Shown piece after piece: positions 25,071-33,680 of a DNA stretch of 64,000 nt. The DNA is from Lacisediminihabitans sp046156175 (lineage in GTDB: Bacteria; Actinomycetota; Actinomycetes; Actinomycetales; Microbacteriaceae), in NCBI RefSeq assembly GCF_046156175.1, contig NZ_JAYLVL010000005.1, positions 143,626 through 207,625 on the forward strand, in the 5' to 3' direction. The position numbers were made by a program, and so were the translations under genes. The notes under the pieces were generated by a model. That model did not search any database, was not told the origin of the DNA, and worked only from the letters and a program-made list of their open reading frames with translations. Within the stretch, counting starts at the first letter, position 1, and each line of letters starts with the position of its first letter.

Positions 25071-25703
25071 CTACCTTCGCAGCAGACGCCGGCAGAGCAC
25101 GAACGCCCAGCCGAGGATCCCCAGCAGACAGATCCGCTCGGTGAGGCCGACCAGCTGCGGCAGCAGAGCGAGGCTCAGGCCGAGCGACACTAGCCCGGCC
25201 AACGCGACTACCAAGAAGAGCGTGACGGTAGGCGTGCGCCCGATCCAGGCGGTCAGCAGCGCCATGGCCACCAGCACCGCGAGAAAGCCGGATGTCGCGA
25301 ACACCACATGCACGAACCCGACGCTCGTGCGCGGGGTCATACCGAATTCGCCGGGGCGGTTGACGTCCGTGGGGAAGAACACGAGGGCCGCCGAGCAGAG
25401 TCCCGCCAGCGCCAGCAGGACCGAGCCGGCTCTCCGCCGCCACGAAGCCGGAGCCGTGACTGAAACAGCTACGACGAGGCATCCGCTCATCACCGCCCTG
25501 GCCAGGAAGTTGAGGTTCATGGCCCACCCGAACTGACCGACGGCGAGATCGCTCTCGGCATCGGTCAGCACCGAATAGTGGGGCGGCAGAAACTGCAACA
25601 CCACGTCGACCAGCACGTAGAACAACACGAGGGCCATCGCCACAGCGGCGGAGGCGCGGCGGACGCGGGTGGCAGTCGACGGCTGCAGCGTCGGTGGGTT
25701 CAT
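25071..25703 (-). CDS. DUF998-like multi-pass membrane protein
   Basis: A 210-residue integral membrane protein with about six hydrophobic segments (AVAMALVLFYVLVDVVLQFL, AVMSGCLVVAVSVTA, VLLALAGLCSAALVFFP, FLAVLVAMALLTAW, LFLVVALAGLVSLGLSLALL, ILGWAFVLC). The extracytoplasmic loop FFPTDVNRPGEFGMTPRTSVGFVHVV resembles DUF998 proteins, for which no function is established. The ATG at 25703 (MNPPTLQ) has a GAGAGGG motif upstream; longer frames add an unlikely charged leader. Confidence 0.65.
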   Translation of the reverse strand: MNPPTLQPSTATRVRRASAAVAMALVLFYVLVDVVLQFLPPHYSVLTDAESDLAVGQFGWAMNLNFLARAVMSGCLVVAVSVTAPASWRRRAGSVLLALAGLCSAALVFFPTDVNRPGEFGMTPRTSVGFVHVVFATSGFLAVLVAMALLTAWIGRTPTVTLFLVVALAGLVSLGLSLALLPQLVGLTERICLLGILGWAFVLCRRLLRR

Positions 25704-25807
25704 CCCCCAACCCTCTCGCATCGCGGTGGCGACTGTTCTCGATGACGGTGTACTCGATGTCGGGCGAATACGGACACAGCGGGCCGGCACGCTGGCCCGG
25801 AATCGCC

Positions 25808-25844
25808 GAAGGGGCCCCGGCTCGACAAGAACCAGGGCCCCTTC
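25808..25844 (-). terminator. Hairpin downstream of ilvC
   Basis: GAAGGGGCCC (25808-25817) and GGGCCCCTTC (25835-25844) form a 10-bp stem with a 17-bp loop, 10 bp beyond the ilvC stop. There is no good T-run, so it is a terminator-like hairpin of the kind common in high-GC genomes. It may also insulate the gene on the other side. Confidence 0.65.
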
Positions 25845-25853
25845 AGAAAACGA

Positions 25854-26879
25854 CTAGCGGGCGGCTGAGCCGTCGGTGTAGTCCTCGTCGACCTGCTTCC
25901 AGGCGAAGAGAGCGCGCAGCTCCTTGCCGGTGGCCTCGATCGGGTGGGCCGCACCCTTCGCGCGCAGCTCGAGGAACTCGGGCGCTCCGGCATCCTGGTC
26001 AGCGATGAAACGCTCGGCGAAGGCACCGGACTGGATGTCGGCGAGAACGGCCTGCATGTTCTCCTTCACGTGCGGGTCGATGACGCGCGGGCCGGAGACG
26101 TAGTCTCCGTACTCGGCGGTGTCGGAGACACTCCAACGCTGCTTCGCGATGCCGCCCTCCCACATGAGGTCGACGATGAGCTTGAGCTCGTGAAGCACCT
26201 CGAAGTAGGCGATCTGCGGCTGGTAGCCGGCCTCGATGAGGGTCTCGAAGCCGTACTGCACGAGCTGCGAGACGCCACCGCAGAGCACGGCCTGCTCACC
26301 GAACAAGTCGGTCTCGGTCTCTTCGGTGAAGGTGGTCTTGATGCCGCCGGCGCGGAGTCCGCCGATCGCCTTGGCGTAGGACCATGCCAGCTGCCAGGCC
26401 TGGCCTGAGGCATCCTGCTCGACGGCGACGATCACGGGAACACCACGGCCGGCCTCGAACTCGCGACGCACGGTGTGACCGGGTCCCTTGGGCGCGACCA
26501 TGATCACGTCCACGCCCTCCGGCGCGGTGATGTAGCCGAAGCGGATGTTGAAGCCGTGGCCGAAGAGGATCGCGTTGCCGGGGACGAGGTGCGGCTGGAT
26601 GTCGGCGGCGTAGAGTCCGCGCTGGTGCTGGTCGGGCGCGAGGATGACGATCACGTCGGCCCACTCCGCAGCCTCGGCGGACGGCAGCACGGTGAAGCCG
26701 GCCTCCTGCGCCTTCACCACGGACTTCGAATCGGGCTTGAGGCCGACGACTACCTCGACGCCGGAATCGCGGAGGTTCTGCGCGTGCGCGTGGCCCTGCG
26801 AGCCGTAGCCGATGACGGCCACCTTCTTGCCCTGGATGAGGCTGAGGTCGGCGTCTTTGTCATAGAAGATCTCGGTCAC
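25854..26879 (-). CDS. ilvC: Ketol-acid reductoisomerase IlvC
   Basis: A 341-residue class I (short) KARI, NADPH- and Mg2+-dependent, converting acetolactate to dihydroxyisovalerate in valine/isoleucine synthesis. VIGYGSQGHAHAQNLRDSG is the Rossmann motif; PKGPGHTVRREFEAGRGVP, ETDLFGEQAVLCGG and CHELK-like YFEVLHELKLIVDLMWEGG supply active-site and Mg2+ residues. The GTG start at 26879 has AAGGAAACCAA upstream. It lies downstream of ilvB-ilvN on the same strand but is separated from ilvN by a 166-bp gap carrying a dispersed inverted repeat. Confidence 0.96.
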   Translation of the reverse strand: MTEIFYDKDADLSLIQGKKVAVIGYGSQGHAHAQNLRDSGVEVVVGLKPDSKSVVKAQEAGFTVLPSAEAAEWADVIVILAPDQHQRGLYAADIQPHLVPGNAILFGHGFNIRFGYITAPEGVDVIMVAPKGPGHTVRREFEAGRGVPVIVAVEQDASGQAWQLAWSYAKAIGGLRAGGIKTTFTEETETDLFGEQAVLCGGVSQLVQYGFETLIEAGYQPQIAYFEVLHELKLIVDLMWEGGIAKQRWSVSDTAEYGDYVSGPRVIDPHVKENMQAVLADIQSGAFAERFIADQDAGAPEFLELRAKGAAHPIEATGKELRALFAWKQVDEDYTDGSAAR

Positions 26880-26901
26880 TTGGTTTCCTTTTCCGTTTCT
26901 G

Positions 26902-27045
26902 CTGGTTGAGTGCGCCCGCCTGGGCCGCATTTCTGCTGGTCGAGTAGGCCCGCCAGGGCCGTATCGAAACCCGCGGTTTCGTGGTTCTGTGTTCTGTTAT
27001 TCGAGGTCTCGCTCCGCGCGGCAGAGCGCGCTGCTCGACCACCGC
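26902..27045. repeat. Dispersed inverted repeat between ilvN and ilvC
   Basis: The gap contains GCTGGTTGAGTGCGCCCGCC, then CTGGTCGAGTAGGCCCGCC ... GTATCGAAACCCGCGG, and further on the complementary-sense TTCGAGGTCTCGCTCC ... GCTGCTCGACCACCG. Each half is itself an imperfect palindrome (GGTCGAGTAGGC paired with GCC..ATCGAAACC). A shorter relative sits at 39071-39109. This is a BIME/REP-like intergenic family; it may act on mRNA processing between ilvN and ilvC. Confidence 0.65.
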
Positions 27046-27552
27046 TTAGCTCTTGAAGACTCGTTCGGTGATGCTCTTGGAGCCGCGCCCGATCGCGAGA
27101 AGGCCCGACTGGGCGATCTCCTTGATCCCGTAAGGCTCGAGCACCTTGAGCAGCGCATCCACCTTCGCCGTATCGCCGGTGACCTCGATCACCAGGGCGT
27201 CGGTCGCGACATCCACGATCCGCGCGCGGAACAGCGTTGCCGCCTCGAGGATCTGGCTGCGCGTGGTGTTGTCCACGCGCACTTTGATCAGCATGTGCTC
27301 GCGCTCGACGGTCTGAAGCGGATCCAGTTCGACGATCTTGATCACGTTGATGAGCTTGTTGAGCTGCTTCGTCACCTGCTCGAGCGGCAGTTCCTCGACA
27401 TCCACGACGACGGTGATGCGGGAGAGTCCGGGGATCTCACTCGCACCGACAGCGAGGCTCTCGATGTTGAAACCACGGCGCGCGAACAGACCGGCGACGC
27501 GCGTCAGCAGTCCGGGTTTGTCCTCGACGAGAAGCGAGAGTACGTGCGTCAC
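27046..27552 (-). CDS. ilvN: Acetolactate synthase small (regulatory) subunit IlvN
   Basis: A 168-residue regulatory subunit with an N-terminal ACT domain (HVLSLLVEDKPGLLTRVAGLFARRGFNIESLAVG) that binds valine for feedback control, followed by the ALS_ss_C domain (REHMLIKVRVDN ... GLLAIGRGSKSI). The GTG at 27552 (VTHVLS) gives the family-typical N terminus. It begins 4 bp after the ilvB stop, as expected for the ilvBN operon. Confidence 0.95.
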   Translation of the reverse strand: MTHVLSLLVEDKPGLLTRVAGLFARRGFNIESLAVGASEIPGLSRITVVVDVEELPLEQVTKQLNKLINVIKIVELDPLQTVEREHMLIKVRVDNTTRSQILEAATLFRARIVDVATDALVIEVTGDTAKVDALLKVLEPYGIKEIAQSGLLAIGRGSKSITERVFKS

Positions 27553-27556
27553 GGGC

Positions 27557-29356
27557 CTACTCCTCGTCCCACGACGGCGCGTGGTCTTTCGCATATTGCA
27601 CGTTCGAGTTGCCGACGCCCTGCGGCACCATCGGCCAGACCATCGAATGAGGACTGACGATGAAGTCGATCACCACCGGACGGTCGTTGGTCTCGTTCGC
27701 CAGCTTGATCGCGGCATCCACGTCTTCCTTGTTGCGCACACGGATGCCGAGCGCGCCGTACGCGTCCGCCATCTTCACGAAGTCCGGGATCATCACCGTG
27801 TCGTGACCCGTGTTGAGGTCGGTGAACGAGTGGCGGCCGTCGTAGAACAGGGTCTGCCACTGTCGCACCATGCCGAGGGAGGAGTTGTTGATGATCGCGA
27901 CCTTGATCGGGATCTTGTTGATCGTGCAGGTGGCGAGCTCCTGGTTGGTCATCTGGAAGCATCCGTCCCCGTCGATCGCCCAGACCGTGCGCTCCGGTTC
28001 GGCGACCTTCGCACCCATGGCCGCGGGAACCCCGTAGCCCATGGTGCCCGCGCCGCCGGAGTTGAGCCAGGCGTTGGGACGCTCGTACTTGATGAACTGC
28101 GCCGCCCACATCTGGTGCTGGCCGACGCCCGAGGCGTAGATCGCCTCCGGTCCGGTGATCTGGCCGATGCGCTCGATCACGTACTGGGGGGAGAGCAATC
28201 CGTCTTCCGGCTCGTCGTAGCCGAGGGGGTAGCGGGCGCGGAGCAGGTCGAGACGCTCCCACCAGACCGTGAGATCGGATGGCGTGGTCGCCACCGCATC
28301 GCGGAAGGCGGTCGTGAGGTCGGCGATGACGTCCTTGGCATCGCCGACGATCGGCACATCGGCGAGCCGGATCTTGGAGATCTCGGCCGGGTCGATGTCG
28401 ACATGGACGACCTTCGCATTCGGCGCGAATTCGCTGGGCTTGCCGGTGACCCGGTCGTCGAAGCGGGCTCCGAGCGATATGAGCAGGTCGGATTCCTGGA
28501 TGGCGAGCACCGCGGGCACCGTGCCGTGCATCCCGGGCATGCCGAGGTTCAGCCGGTTGGAGTCCGGGAAGGCACCGCGCGCCATGAGCGTGGTCACGAC
28601 CGGTGCGCCCACCAGCTCGGCGAGCTCCAGCAGCTCGGCGGATGCCTTGGCGCGGATCACTCCGCCACCGACGTAGAAGACCGGGCGCTTGGCCTCGGCG
28701 AGCATCTGGGCCGCCGCGAGGATCTGCTTGCCGTGGGCCTTGAGTACCGGGCGGTACCCGGGCAGGTCGACCTTCGGCGGCCAGATGAACGGCGCGCTGT
28801 TCTGCTGGCAGTCCTTCGTGACATCCACCAGCACCGGTCCAGGCCGGCCGGTCGTGGCGATGTGGTACGCGGCCGCGATGGTCGCCGGCACGTCTTCCGG
28901 TCGGGTGACCAGGAAGGAATGCTTGGTGATCGGCATGGTGATTCCGGAGATGTCGACCTCCTGGAACGCGTCGCTTCCCATCAGGGTGGAGAACACCTGG
29001 CCGGTGATCGCGAGCAGCGGAACGGAGTCCATATAGGCATCCGCGATCGCGGTCACGAGGTTGGTGGCACCGGGGCCGGAGGTCGCGATGCAGACCCCGA
29101 GTCGGCCGGTGGATGACGCGTAGCCCTCGGCAGCGTGGCCCGCGCCCTGCTCGTGGCGCACCAGGATGTGGCGGATGCCGGTCGACGACATCAGCTCATC
29201 GTAGAAGGGCATGATGGCCCCGCCGGGGAGCCCGAAGACGTCGGTGACGCCGAGGTTCTCGAGCGAGCGCAGGATCGCGCCCGACCCGGTGAGGATCTCG
29301 GGCTCGGTGGCTTTCTTGGTCGGTGCTGCTGGCACGGGAGCGGTTTCCGTGGACAT
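27557..29356 (-). CDS. ilvB: Acetolactate synthase large subunit IlvB
   Basis: A 599-residue ThDP-dependent enzyme. It shows VFGLPGGAIMPFYDEL, the catalytic glutamate in RHEQGAGHAAEGYA, the central FAD/NAD-fold domain, and the ThDP/Mg2+ motif DGDGCFQMTNQEL with NNSSLGMVRQWQ. It makes acetolactate or acetohydroxybutyrate. The ATG at 29356 (MSTETAPV) has AAGGAA at good spacing; an earlier ATG at 29377 is less well placed. It lies 61 bp downstream of ilvD and 4 bp before ilvN. Confidence 0.96.
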   Translation of the reverse strand: MSTETAPVPAAPTKKATEPEILTGSGAILRSLENLGVTDVFGLPGGAIMPFYDELMSSTGIRHILVRHEQGAGHAAEGYASSTGRLGVCIATSGPGATNLVTAIADAYMDSVPLLAITGQVFSTLMGSDAFQEVDISGITMPITKHSFLVTRPEDVPATIAAAYHIATTGRPGPVLVDVTKDCQQNSAPFIWPPKVDLPGYRPVLKAHGKQILAAAQMLAEAKRPVFYVGGGVIRAKASAELLELAELVGAPVVTTLMARGAFPDSNRLNLGMPGMHGTVPAVLAIQESDLLISLGARFDDRVTGKPSEFAPNAKVVHVDIDPAEISKIRLADVPIVGDAKDVIADLTTAFRDAVATTPSDLTVWWERLDLLRARYPLGYDEPEDGLLSPQYVIERIGQITGPEAIYASGVGQHQMWAAQFIKYERPNAWLNSGGAGTMGYGVPAAMGAKVAEPERTVWAIDGDGCFQMTNQELATCTINKIPIKVAIINNSSLGMVRQWQTLFYDGRHSFTDLNTGHDTVMIPDFVKMADAYGALGIRVRNKEDVDAAIKLANETNDRPVVIDFIVSPHSMVWPMVPQGVGNSNVQYAKDHAPSWDEE

Positions 29357-29417
29357 GGCATATTCCTTGCGAGACATAGAGTGCGAATGGTGGGGGGCGA
29401 GACGTCCCGACCCCGGG

Positions 29418-31115
29418 TTAGCCCGTGATCGCGCCCTCTGCGGCGGAGTGCACGAGCTTCGAGTACTTTGCGAGAACGCCACGGGTATAGCGCGGGGGAA
29501 GCGGAGCCCAGCCAGAGCGGCGAGCGGCTAGCTCGGCCTCGTCGACAAGTAGATCGAGAGAACGAGCGGCGATATCGACCCGTATTAGATCACCATCGCG
29601 CACGAAGGCGATAGGACCTGCGTCCACCGCTTCGGGTGCTATGTGGCCGATGCACAGTCCGGTTGTGCCGCCTGAGAATCGTCCGTCCGTCAAGAGTAGT
29701 ACATCCTTGCCGAGCCCGGCTCCCTTGATGGCGGCGGTGATGGCGAGCATCTCGCGCATCCCCGGGCCGCCCTTCGGTCCCTCATAGCGGATGACGACGA
29801 TGTCGCCCTTTCCGATCTTGCCCTCGGTGAGGGCATCCATCGCCGCTCGCTCGCGCTCGAACACCCGCGCGGGGCCCTCGAATACCTTGGCGTCGAAGCC
29901 GGCGGTCTTGACGACGGCGCCCTCCGGTGCGAGGGATCCGCGCAGGATGGTGAGTCCTCCGGTCGCGTGGATCGGGTTGTCGAGCGTGCGGAGCACCTTC
30001 CCGTCGAGCGGCGGGATGTTCAGTTCGGCGAGATTTTCGGCGAGAGTCTTGCCGGTGACGGTGAGCGCGTCACCGTGCAGCAGCCCGGCATCCAGCAGCG
30101 CCTTCATCAGCACCGGGATGCCGCCGCGACGATCCAGGTCGTTCATCACGAACTGGCCGAAAGGCTTCATGTCGGCGAGGTGGGGAATGGTGTCGCCGAT
30201 GCGGTTGAAGTCGTCGAGCGAGAGGTCGACGTCCGCTTCCCACGCGATGGCGAGGAGGTGGAGCACGACGTTGGTAGATCCGCCGAGGGCCATCGCCACG
30301 GCGATCGCATTCTCGAAGGCATCCTTGGTGAGGATGTCCCGGGTGGTGATTCCGAGGCGCAACAGGTTGACGACGGCCTCGCCGCTCTTGTGGGCGAAGT
30401 AGTCGCGGCGCCGGTCGGCCGCGGCCGGACTCGTCGAGCCTGGAAGCGCCATCCCGAGCGCCTCGGCGACGCTCGCCATGGTGTTGGCCGTGTACATGCC
30501 GCCGCAGGCACCCTCGCCCGGCGCGATCGCGCACTCGATGGCGTAAGCATCCTCGTCGCTCATCGTGCCGGCCTTGACGCCTCCGACGGCCTCGAAGGAG
30601 TCGATGATGGTGACCTCCTTCTCGGTGCCGTCGCTGAGACGCACCCAACCGGGAGCGATCGAACCGGCGTAGAGGAACACGGAGGAGAGGTCGAGGCGGG
30701 CGGCAGCCATGAGCATGCCGGGAAGGGACTTGTCGCAGCCGGCGAGCAAGACGGAGCCGTCGAGTCGCTCGGCCTGCATGACGACCTCGACGGAGTCGGC
30801 GATCACCTCACGGCTCACCAGCGAGAAGTGCATGCCCTCGTGGCCCATGCTGATGCCGTCGGAGACGGAGATGGTGCCGAACTGCAGTGGGTAGCCGCCG
30901 CCGGAGTGCACGCCCTCCTTTGCGGCCTGCGCCAGGCGGTCGAGACTGAGGTTGCAGGGGGTGATCTCGTTCCACGAACTCGCGATGCCGATCTGGGGCT
31001 TTTCCCAGTCCGAGTCGCCCATGCCGACCGCGCGCAGCATGCCGCGGGAGGTCATGGCTTCGATACCGTCGGTTACGGTGCGTGAACGGGGCTTCCAGTC
31101 GACTGTTTCGGGCAT
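29418..31115 (-). CDS. ilvD: Dihydroxy-acid dehydratase IlvD
   Basis: A 565-residue Fe-S dehydratase for the third common step of branched-chain amino acid synthesis. Cluster-ligand and Mg2+ motifs are NEITPCNL, LLAGCDKSLPGMLMAAARL, GACGGMYTANTMA and GRFSGGTTGLCIGHI. The ATG at 31115 (MPETVDWKPRS) matches homologue N termini; a longer frame reaching 31295 would translate the GC-rich structured leader. First gene of the ilvD-ilvB-ilvN(-ilvC) run on the minus strand. Confidence 0.96.
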   Translation of the reverse strand: MPETVDWKPRSRTVTDGIEAMTSRGMLRAVGMGDSDWEKPQIGIASSWNEITPCNLSLDRLAQAAKEGVHSGGGYPLQFGTISVSDGISMGHEGMHFSLVSREVIADSVEVVMQAERLDGSVLLAGCDKSLPGMLMAAARLDLSSVFLYAGSIAPGWVRLSDGTEKEVTIIDSFEAVGGVKAGTMSDEDAYAIECAIAPGEGACGGMYTANTMASVAEALGMALPGSTSPAAADRRRDYFAHKSGEAVVNLLRLGITTRDILTKDAFENAIAVAMALGGSTNVVLHLLAIAWEADVDLSLDDFNRIGDTIPHLADMKPFGQFVMNDLDRRGGIPVLMKALLDAGLLHGDALTVTGKTLAENLAELNIPPLDGKVLRTLDNPIHATGGLTILRGSLAPEGAVVKTAGFDAKVFEGPARVFERERAAMDALTEGKIGKGDIVVIRYEGPKGGPGMREMLAITAAIKGAGLGKDVLLLTDGRFSGGTTGLCIGHIAPEAVDAGPIAFVRDGDLIRVDIAARSLDLLVDEAELAARRSGWAPLPPRYTRGVLAKYSKLVHSAAEGAITG

Positions 31116-31181
31116 GTAACAGAGTCTAGAACGCGCTCCGTGTTCACATTCCTCACGCACGAGTGACGCGTGGCTCTCCAC

Positions 31182-31250
31182 CGTGGCGGGGCAGGCGCCT
31201 GCTCGCGGGCCGCTCCCCGTCTCGCGGAGGGAGACACGTCCCCCGCCACG
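31182..31250 (-). promoter_or_regulatory. Structured leader upstream of ilvD
   Basis: CGTGGCGGGG (31182-31191) and CCCCGCCACG (31241-31250) are perfectly complementary over 10 bp, enclosing a GC-rich 49-bp segment. The stem lies 67-135 bp upstream of the ilvD start, so it would fold in the mRNA leader if transcription starts farther upstream. Attenuation or translational control is possible; no leader peptide rich in Ile, Leu or Val is visible. Confidence 0.35.
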
Positions 31251-31330
31251 ACGATAATTCACCACCGGGAGTCGCTGGCGCAGGTGCGCGGACAACGGTT
31301 CAGAGCCCCGGAACAGCGGATGCGACAGGG

Positions 31331-32146
31331 CTACTGCTCGTGTACGTCGCCTTCGCGCAGGTCGGCGAGCAGGTTGATCGCCCGGGCGACGTCGATGGGT
31401 CCACCGACCCGGAAGTTGGCGAGGGTGGATCCCTGGCCGCTCTTGAGGCCCACGTCATCCGCACCGAGTGCCGCGAAGGCGTCCTCGTCCGTCACGTCGT
31501 CGCCCGCGTAGAACACCGCCGTGGCCTTCGTGTAGGTGCGCAGATGCTCGACGGCCTCGCCCTTGTTGGTGGAACGCACCGAGAACTCGAGCACATTCTT
31601 GCCGCTGCGGATGGTGAGGTCATCGAGCTCGGCGGCGGTCTCGCTGCAAGCGACCAGGTGCGCGATCCGGCTGTTGTGCTCTGACGCGAGCCGGGTGTGG
31701 AGCGCGAAGCCTGCCGGCTTCTCCTCCAGCCAGACCTCGTCGAAGGAATTGGCCACCTGGTTGAGCACCTCGCCGAGAACGTCGATGCGCTCGAACTCCG
31801 TCGTGTTGAGGGTGACGCTGTCACCGGGGTTGTCGAGTCGGAGCTCGATGCCGTGGGACCCGACGAGCAGCACGCTGTCCGGCAGGTCCGACACCTCGAT
31901 GAGACTGTCGAGGGCACGACCGGAGACCAGTGCCACCCGCGTGTTGGGCATGTCGTTGAGGCGAAGCACGGCGGCGCGGGCCTCGGGCAGCGCACGGGCG
32001 TGCTCCGGGGCATCCACCTCCGGCGCGAGGGTGCCGTCGAAGTCGAGCGCCACGAGCAGCCGTCGGGTGCGCGCGAGTTCCCGCAGTGCTCCGATGAACG
32101 GCTCAGGCAGTCGAGAGAAGTTGGGAGGGGTGTCGACGTCGACCAT
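31331..32146 (-). CDS. otsB: Trehalose-6-phosphate phosphatase OtsB
   Basis: A 271-residue HAD-superfamily phosphatase. Motif I LVALDFDGTLAPE carries the nucleophile Asp; motif II VALVSGR; GSHGIELR; motif IV YAGDDVTDEDAF. It removes phosphate from trehalose 6-phosphate made by OtsA, whose gene overlaps by one base (TGATG). Trehalose serves in osmoprotection and cell-envelope chemistry in actinobacteria. Confidence 0.94.
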   Translation of the reverse strand: MVDVDTPPNFSRLPEPFIGALRELARTRRLLVALDFDGTLAPEVDAPEHARALPEARAAVLRLNDMPNTRVALVSGRALDSLIEVSDLPDSVLLVGSHGIELRLDNPGDSVTLNTTEFERIDVLGEVLNQVANSFDEVWLEEKPAGFALHTRLASEHNSRIAHLVACSETAAELDDLTIRSGKNVLEFSVRSTNKGEAVEHLRTYTKATAVFYAGDDVTDEDAFAALGADDVGLKSGQGSTLANFRVGGPIDVARAINLLADLREGDVHEQ

Positions 32147-33636
32147 CAGGAGAGCTTGTGCCCCTCGGATCCGTGGTGCGCCCGGCTCTCGAGCACATCG
32201 AGGAAGTCGCGCGACCAGCGGGAGACATCGTGCTCGAGCACCCGCTTGCGAAGCGATCGCATGCGCGCGGATCGTTCACTCCTCGGCATCGCGATGGCCT
32301 GCAGGATCGCCTCCTTCACGCCGTCGATGTCGTGCGGGTTGACGAGGAGCGCCCGTTTCAGCTCGTCGGATGCCCCGGCGAATTCGCTGAGGATGAGCAC
32401 ACCGTCGTCGTCGAAGCGGCAGGCCACATATTCCTTGGCCACGAGATTCATGCCGTCCCTCAGCGCCGTGACGAGCATCACGTCGGCGGCGAGGTACAGC
32501 GCCACCATCTCATCCCGGGGGAAACCGTGGTGCTGGTAGCTGATCGGCACGTGGGCGATGGTGCCATAGTCGCCGTTGATGCGGCCGACCGTGAGCTCGA
32601 TGTCGTCGCGCAGCGCCATGTAGGCCTGCACCCGCTCGCGGCTCGGGTTGGCGACCTGAACGAGCGTGACATCCTCCGAGCTCAGCTTGCCCTCGGCGAG
32701 CAGCTCACCGTAGGCCTTCAGCCGGTGGGTGATGCCCTTGGTGTAGTCGAGGCGATCGACCCCGAGCATCACCGTTCGCGGATTGCCGAGCTCGGCACGG
32801 ATCTGCTTCGCGCGCTCCTGCACCTCGGGAGTGCGGGCGAGTTCTTCGAAACTGGCACTGTCGATCGAGATCGGGAACGCGCGGGCGACCACGGTGCGGA
32901 AGCTTCCCTGGCGTTTGATCTCGCCGTAGACGCGAACCCCCGGCGAACCGTCGACGATGGGCACCTCGACCTGGTAGCCCTTGGTGGCATAGCCCTTGAG
33001 GCGACGCACCGCCCGCTGGAAGTTGCTCGCATCCGCGACCCGCTGGAACCCGATCACGTCGGCTCCGAGCAGCCCCTCGATGATCTGGGTGCGCCACGGC
33101 AATTGGGAGTAGATGCCATAGGGAGGGAACGGGATGTGGTTGAAGAATCCGATGGTGAGGTCCTGGCGGATCTCACGCAGAAGCTTCGGAACGAGCTGGA
33201 GCTGGTAGTCCTGGATCCAGACCACCGCGCCGAGTGCTGCGGCTGTGGCCGCGGCATCCGCGAATCGCTGGTTGACCTCGACGTAGCTGTCCCACCACTC
33301 GCGGTGGTAGCTGGGCGGGGCGATCACGTCGTGATACAGCGGCCAGAGCGTGTCGTTGGAGAAGCCCTCGTAGTACTGCTCGATCTCGAGCGCAGTGAGA
33401 GCAACGGGGATGATGTGGATGCCGTCGCTGTCGAAGGTGCCGAGTTCGAGGTCCGGCTGGCCACCCCAGCCGATCCAGGCGCCCTCGTTCTGCTTCATGA
33501 CCGGCTCGAGGGCGGTAACGAGGCCGCCGGGAGAACGGCTCCAACTGGCGGTTCCATCGGGGCCGACAACCCGGTCGACGGGGAGGCGATTGGACACGAC
33601 GATGAAGTCGTAGGTGCCGCTTGTCGTTGAAGTCAC
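32146..33636 (-). CDS. otsA: Trehalose-6-phosphate synthase OtsA
   Basis: A 496-residue GT20 glycosyltransferase joining UDP- or GDP/ADP-glucose with glucose 6-phosphate. Family blocks: VVSNRLPVDR at the N terminus, WIGWGGQ, VWIQDYQLQLVPKLLR, the phosphate-contacting FNHIPFPPYGIYSQLPWR, GVDRLDYTKGI and ALRDGMNLVAKEY. The GTG at 33636 (VTSTTSGTYDFIVVS) is chosen; a TTG at 33687 would overlap the divergent CorA gene start. The corA start is only 44 bp away, so the two promoters must overlap. Confidence 0.94.
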   Translation of the reverse strand: MTSTTSGTYDFIVVSNRLPVDRVVGPDGTASWSRSPGGLVTALEPVMKQNEGAWIGWGGQPDLELGTFDSDGIHIIPVALTALEIEQYYEGFSNDTLWPLYHDVIAPPSYHREWWDSYVEVNQRFADAAATAAALGAVVWIQDYQLQLVPKLLREIRQDLTIGFFNHIPFPPYGIYSQLPWRTQIIEGLLGADVIGFQRVADASNFQRAVRRLKGYATKGYQVEVPIVDGSPGVRVYGEIKRQGSFRTVVARAFPISIDSASFEELARTPEVQERAKQIRAELGNPRTVMLGVDRLDYTKGITHRLKAYGELLAEGKLSSEDVTLVQVANPSRERVQAYMALRDDIELTVGRINGDYGTIAHVPISYQHHGFPRDEMVALYLAADVMLVTALRDGMNLVAKEYVACRFDDDGVLILSEFAGASDELKRALLVNPHDIDGVKEAILQAIAMPRSERSARMRSLRKRVLEHDVSRWSRDFLDVLESRAHHGSEGHKLS

Positions 33637-33680
33637 TGTGCCGTCAAGGCTACTGCACGGCACGGAACTAGCATTGCCCG

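Noticed and set aside
32158..33630. 490-codon open frame on the plus strand
   Set aside because: Antisense to otsA, whose motifs are unambiguous.
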